A stretch of 64,000 bases of DNA from Druceiella hillmani (lineage: Eukaryota > Arthropoda > Insecta > Lepidoptera > Hepialidae), in contig JAYKKI010000007.1 of the NCBI GenBank assembly GCA_039881145.1, forward strand, positions 41,311,001-41,375,000. The letters are read 5' to 3'. Shown here piece after piece: positions 61,787-64,000 of the stretch (the stretch's first letter is position 1; every line of letters begins with the position of its first letter). Under the pieces are notes generated by a model. It ran no database searches, had not been told where the DNA came from, and saw only the letters and a program-made list of their open reading frames with translations. The translations under genes and the position numbers were made by a program.

Positions 61787-62044
61787 CTAAATAAGCCGCT
61801 TCTGCTTGCCAGGAATTTTCACAATAAGGCTTTGAGCAATCTCTTGAAATAGTTTCTGAACGACAAGTGTCGGTTGGTGTCGACTATGGTAATATTCAAG
61901 TCTTAAATTTTTGTACAACTTGTCCTCTTTAGCGAAATTTTTCAGATTGACGGATATTGTGAAAAATAAACAAAAGACATGCAAGTTTTTGCGCAGTTTC
62001 TTATTAACCCTACAATACTGTTGAGGTGAAACGTTTTCCGACAA
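61787..62044 (-). CDS. Coding-like open frame, unrecognised
   Basis: The minus-strand frame ends NFAKEDKLYKNLRLEYYHSR, then QPTLVVQKLFQEIAQSL, then GKQKRLI and a stop at 61787. It has no ATG at its head. The regular amphipathic pattern suggests a real or formerly real protein. A donor-like CCG|GTAAGG lies just upstream at about 62051. Possibly a transposon relic; no function assigned. Confidence 0.25.
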   Translation of the reverse strand: MSENVSPQQYCRVNKKLRKNLHVFCLFFTISVNLKNFAKEDKLYKNLRLEYYHSRHQPTLVVQKLFQEIAQSLIVKIPGKQKRLI

Positions 62045-62769
62045 AAGCCTTACCGGTAGTAACTCTGAAACAACCTACTCCATTTTTAGAATACTGTAGT
62101 GAAAAAATATAATTTCCCCATGGAAGTCCGTCAGTTACAGCCCTATAGTTTCTATGGTTTTAGACTTATGTGCAGTAGACGCTTCATACGAAAATCCCAA
62201 TTAATATGTAGCAAAATATTACAAAAAGCTATACTTTTTTTAATAACGAATGGTGAAACCTGTCCCACGAGGTCTATCTAAGTTATTAAACTTTTAACTG
62301 GAAAATACAACATACATTTATTTGGTGTCATCTAGAATAAAACTTTAGAAGCAAATTAATTGCTTTGAGTGAAATGTTGAAATTAGCAGAAGACTATCAA
62401 GATTTCAGATCTGTTCAACTGATAAATGAAGCAACATATATTAAGTGTGATACAAAAACAATGTAATGTTTTGAAAGGGTTCCACAAGTCGCAAAGCAAA
62501 CATTTAACTGCAAAAGATTTAACCGTCGATTGTCTTGTCAAAAAATTAGCCTAATGTTTGTACAAATCATATAAATTCAGGATAAAATAAAATAGCAGTA
62601 ATGATGAAATATTTCATTGAGTGACTTTTTGGTTATTGTGAATGTTTATATCAATTTATATATGAAAATTGGTTTCTGATTTTTCTTCGATCTATTTTCA
62701 CAAATTTATCAGATCCTACTACTTCCTAATCTACAAAATATAGATTCTAAATCTACATATTCTTATTTT

Positions 62770-63130
62770 ACAAATAGACTGCCTTTCGCTCGTGACTTCG
62801 TTCACATGAGTTTTTAATTATACGGATCAAATTCGATAGCGTGATTTAATTTATATTTAGTACACTCTATTGGAACTGGTCGCAAGTGGTATTAAAAAAC
62901 ATGCTAATTTTTTTAAAAATTATTTTTAATTTGATTAGCTTAAACATATACATATTGTAATTTGTAAAAATAAATTTCGTGTGGCACCTTTTTCTTAATT
63001 TGTCAATTTGCTTACTAATTATCATACTCCTAGGATCTTAAATAATGCAATATAGATAACCCTATCAAAATCCGTTCAGTAATTTCAGCGTGATGCGCAT
63101 ATAAATAAAGATGCATACTCTAATAATAAA
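62770..63130. repeat. LINE-tail-like dispersed repeat fragments
   Basis: Phrases cctttcgctcgtgacttcgt (62783) and aaatccgttcagtaatttca followed by gcgtgatgcgcatataaa (63068-63106) are typical of the 3' tails of common insect dispersed elements. No open frame. Confidence 0.4.
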
Positions 63131-63282
63131 ATCTTTTAGCAAATAAATACAAAGAATTGTTCAATAAAATAGAAATGCAGACTTGCTCATTCAAAGTTAT
63201 TTTTTCACCTGCCCCGTTTGATGCAATACATTTGTGTCAATAAATAATGTTGTCGTTGTAATATTTGTTACTTTCCCGTTGT

Positions 63283-63411
63283 AGTATTATTTCTACTTTA
63301 TTTAAATTCTTTACCACGACCTAGGTTACGTTGTATGACAACATCCTCTGGTGGGCAATTTGTAAAGATGCCTTCTAATTGCCCACCTAATCCAGGTGGG
63401 CAAGATGTCAA
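63283..63411 (-). mobile_element. Palindromic-family element, degraded copy 5
   Basis: It shares tagtattatttctactttat, ccacgacctaggttacgttg and the gtggg end with the other copies. Ribozyme core bases are mutated (CAGAGGA for CTGAAGA, GTAA for GAAA). A short extra inverted repeat of gcccacct follows. Confidence 0.6.
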
Positions 63412-63452
63412 ATAACTGGCACGGCAGCGGAAGAAACGTTTTTAAAATGATC

Positions 63453-63668
63453 GGCACTGATACAGCAGCTGTGGAAGCAAAAATATATGAAATCGTTTTT
63501 ACACTGGGCGGCACTGAACATGTTTTTACACTGGGTGGCACTGATACAGCAGCTGTGGAAGCAAAAATATATGAAATCGTTTTTACACTGGGCGGCACTG
63601 AACACGTTTTTACACTGGGCGGCACTGATACAGCAGCTGTGGAAGCAAAAATATATGCAATCATATGA
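63453..63668. repeat. 84-bp tandem repeat, 2.6 copies (28 codons per unit)
   Basis: The block ggcactgatacagcagctgt begins at 63453, 63537 and 63621, an exact 84-base period. Because 84 is a multiple of three, the frame is kept and at least two frames on each strand stay open across it (plus strand: TDTAAVEAKIYEIVFTLGG repeated). Each unit itself contains two related ttttacactggg-ggcactga halves. The open frames follow from the repeat and are not evidence of a gene by themselves. Confidence 0.9.
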
Positions 63669-63785
63669 ACATGTCCTTTTCATCCTGTCATTACTAATAT
63701 GTCGAGAAATGATGTTGAAATGGTTATGGTTTGATATAATGTACAATGTATTCAAGGTTTGTTTAATTATGTATTAAGTATATAA

Positions 63786-64000
63786 AGGTGGATTGCAAGG
63801 GATGCTATTTTAAGATCAAGAGTGAAATCGGGAATTAGGGTAAGAACTAGAATGTCTGTTAGCCGCCGTCCTGCAGCTTACGGCTGTAACGTCTGTTGTG
63901 TCCTTCAAAGCAGTGAAAACATCCTTCGCACCCCCCACGACTGTGGGGAGGAGGCAGAGCTTATTGTGGGCCTTTCGCTTGATGATGTTGCCGGGTTTGA
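63786..64000 (+). CDS. GC-rich open frame running off the window, unrecognised
   Basis: A plus-strand frame from 63786 is open to the window end. Its first ATG, at 63852, begins MSVSRRPAAYGCNVCCVL. A competing minus-strand frame over the same bases reads PGNIIKRKAHNKLCLLPTVV and is also open. The last 150 bases are far GC-richer than anything nearby. An AGG|GTAAGA donor-like site lies at 63840. Strand and nature are undecided: it could be the edge of a gene or of a transposon. Confidence 0.25.

Noticed and set aside
63326..63777. Four overlapping frames of 90-115 residues on both strands
   Set aside because: They stay open only because the tandem unit is 84 bases, a multiple of three. No start context or homology was seen.

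Overview
The window looks like insect nuclear DNA: strongly AT-rich, with GT-AG introns, long microsatellites, many decayed cut-and-paste and LINE-type transposons, and one well supported multi-exon gene. A repeat end near 46.66 kb (gcgcgagtccgactcgcac) and several LINE-tail motifs resemble ones I remember from moths and butterflies, so Lepidoptera is my guess. That rests on memory, not on a search.

The main gene is an ortholog of BRAT1 (BRCA1-associated ATM activator 1), a HEAT-repeat protein that partners the Integrator endonuclease INTS11. It lies on the minus strand from an ATG at 59434 to a stop at 35907. I assembled five coding exons (59434-59308, 54722-53293, 51758-51557, 43469-43294, 36866-35907). 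All junctions have GT/AG ends and matching phases, giving a predicted 964-residue protein that ends in LDCY, like the DCY end of human BRAT1. Its introns (about 4.6, 1.5, 8.1 and 6.4 kb) are full of dead transposons: a mariner in intron 1, a ZMYM1/TTF-type hAT in intron 3, and a Tc1-like element lying against a P-element/THAP9-like transposase fragment in intron 4.

Downstream of BRAT1 on the same strand (33121-32414) is a candidate two-exon gene for a 63-residue protein that I do not recognise. It has a TATA-like box, a CAGCTG palindrome and an upstream ORF.

Region by region: 0.14-1.08 kb is a 170-bp tandem satellite; 1.1-8.3 kb is mostly unassigned, with a perfect-looking short hairpin, a palindromic element and a LINE fragment; 8.3-10.0 kb is a 267-bp tandem array; 11.3-11.7 kb is the 3' end of a Jockey-type LINE; 12-25 kb is unassigned sequence with microsatellites, small tandem repeats and palindromic elements; 25.3-25.9 kb is a mariner fossil; 26-32 kb shows little except a 120-bp TA/CA microsatellite; 32.4-59.4 kb is the gene region; 59.5-63.2 kb is AT-rich with two coding-like segments; 63.28-63.67 kb is a degraded palindromic element followed by an 84-bp tandem repeat; the last 200 bases are unusually GC-rich and open.

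The most unusual structure is a family of palindromic elements (about 4.3, 21.9, 24.0, 34.6 and 63.3 kb). Three copies are bounded by 13-14 bp target-site duplications, and the arms contain what reads as a hammerhead ribozyme core. I infer short non-autonomous retroelements of the Penelope-like or retrozyme kind.
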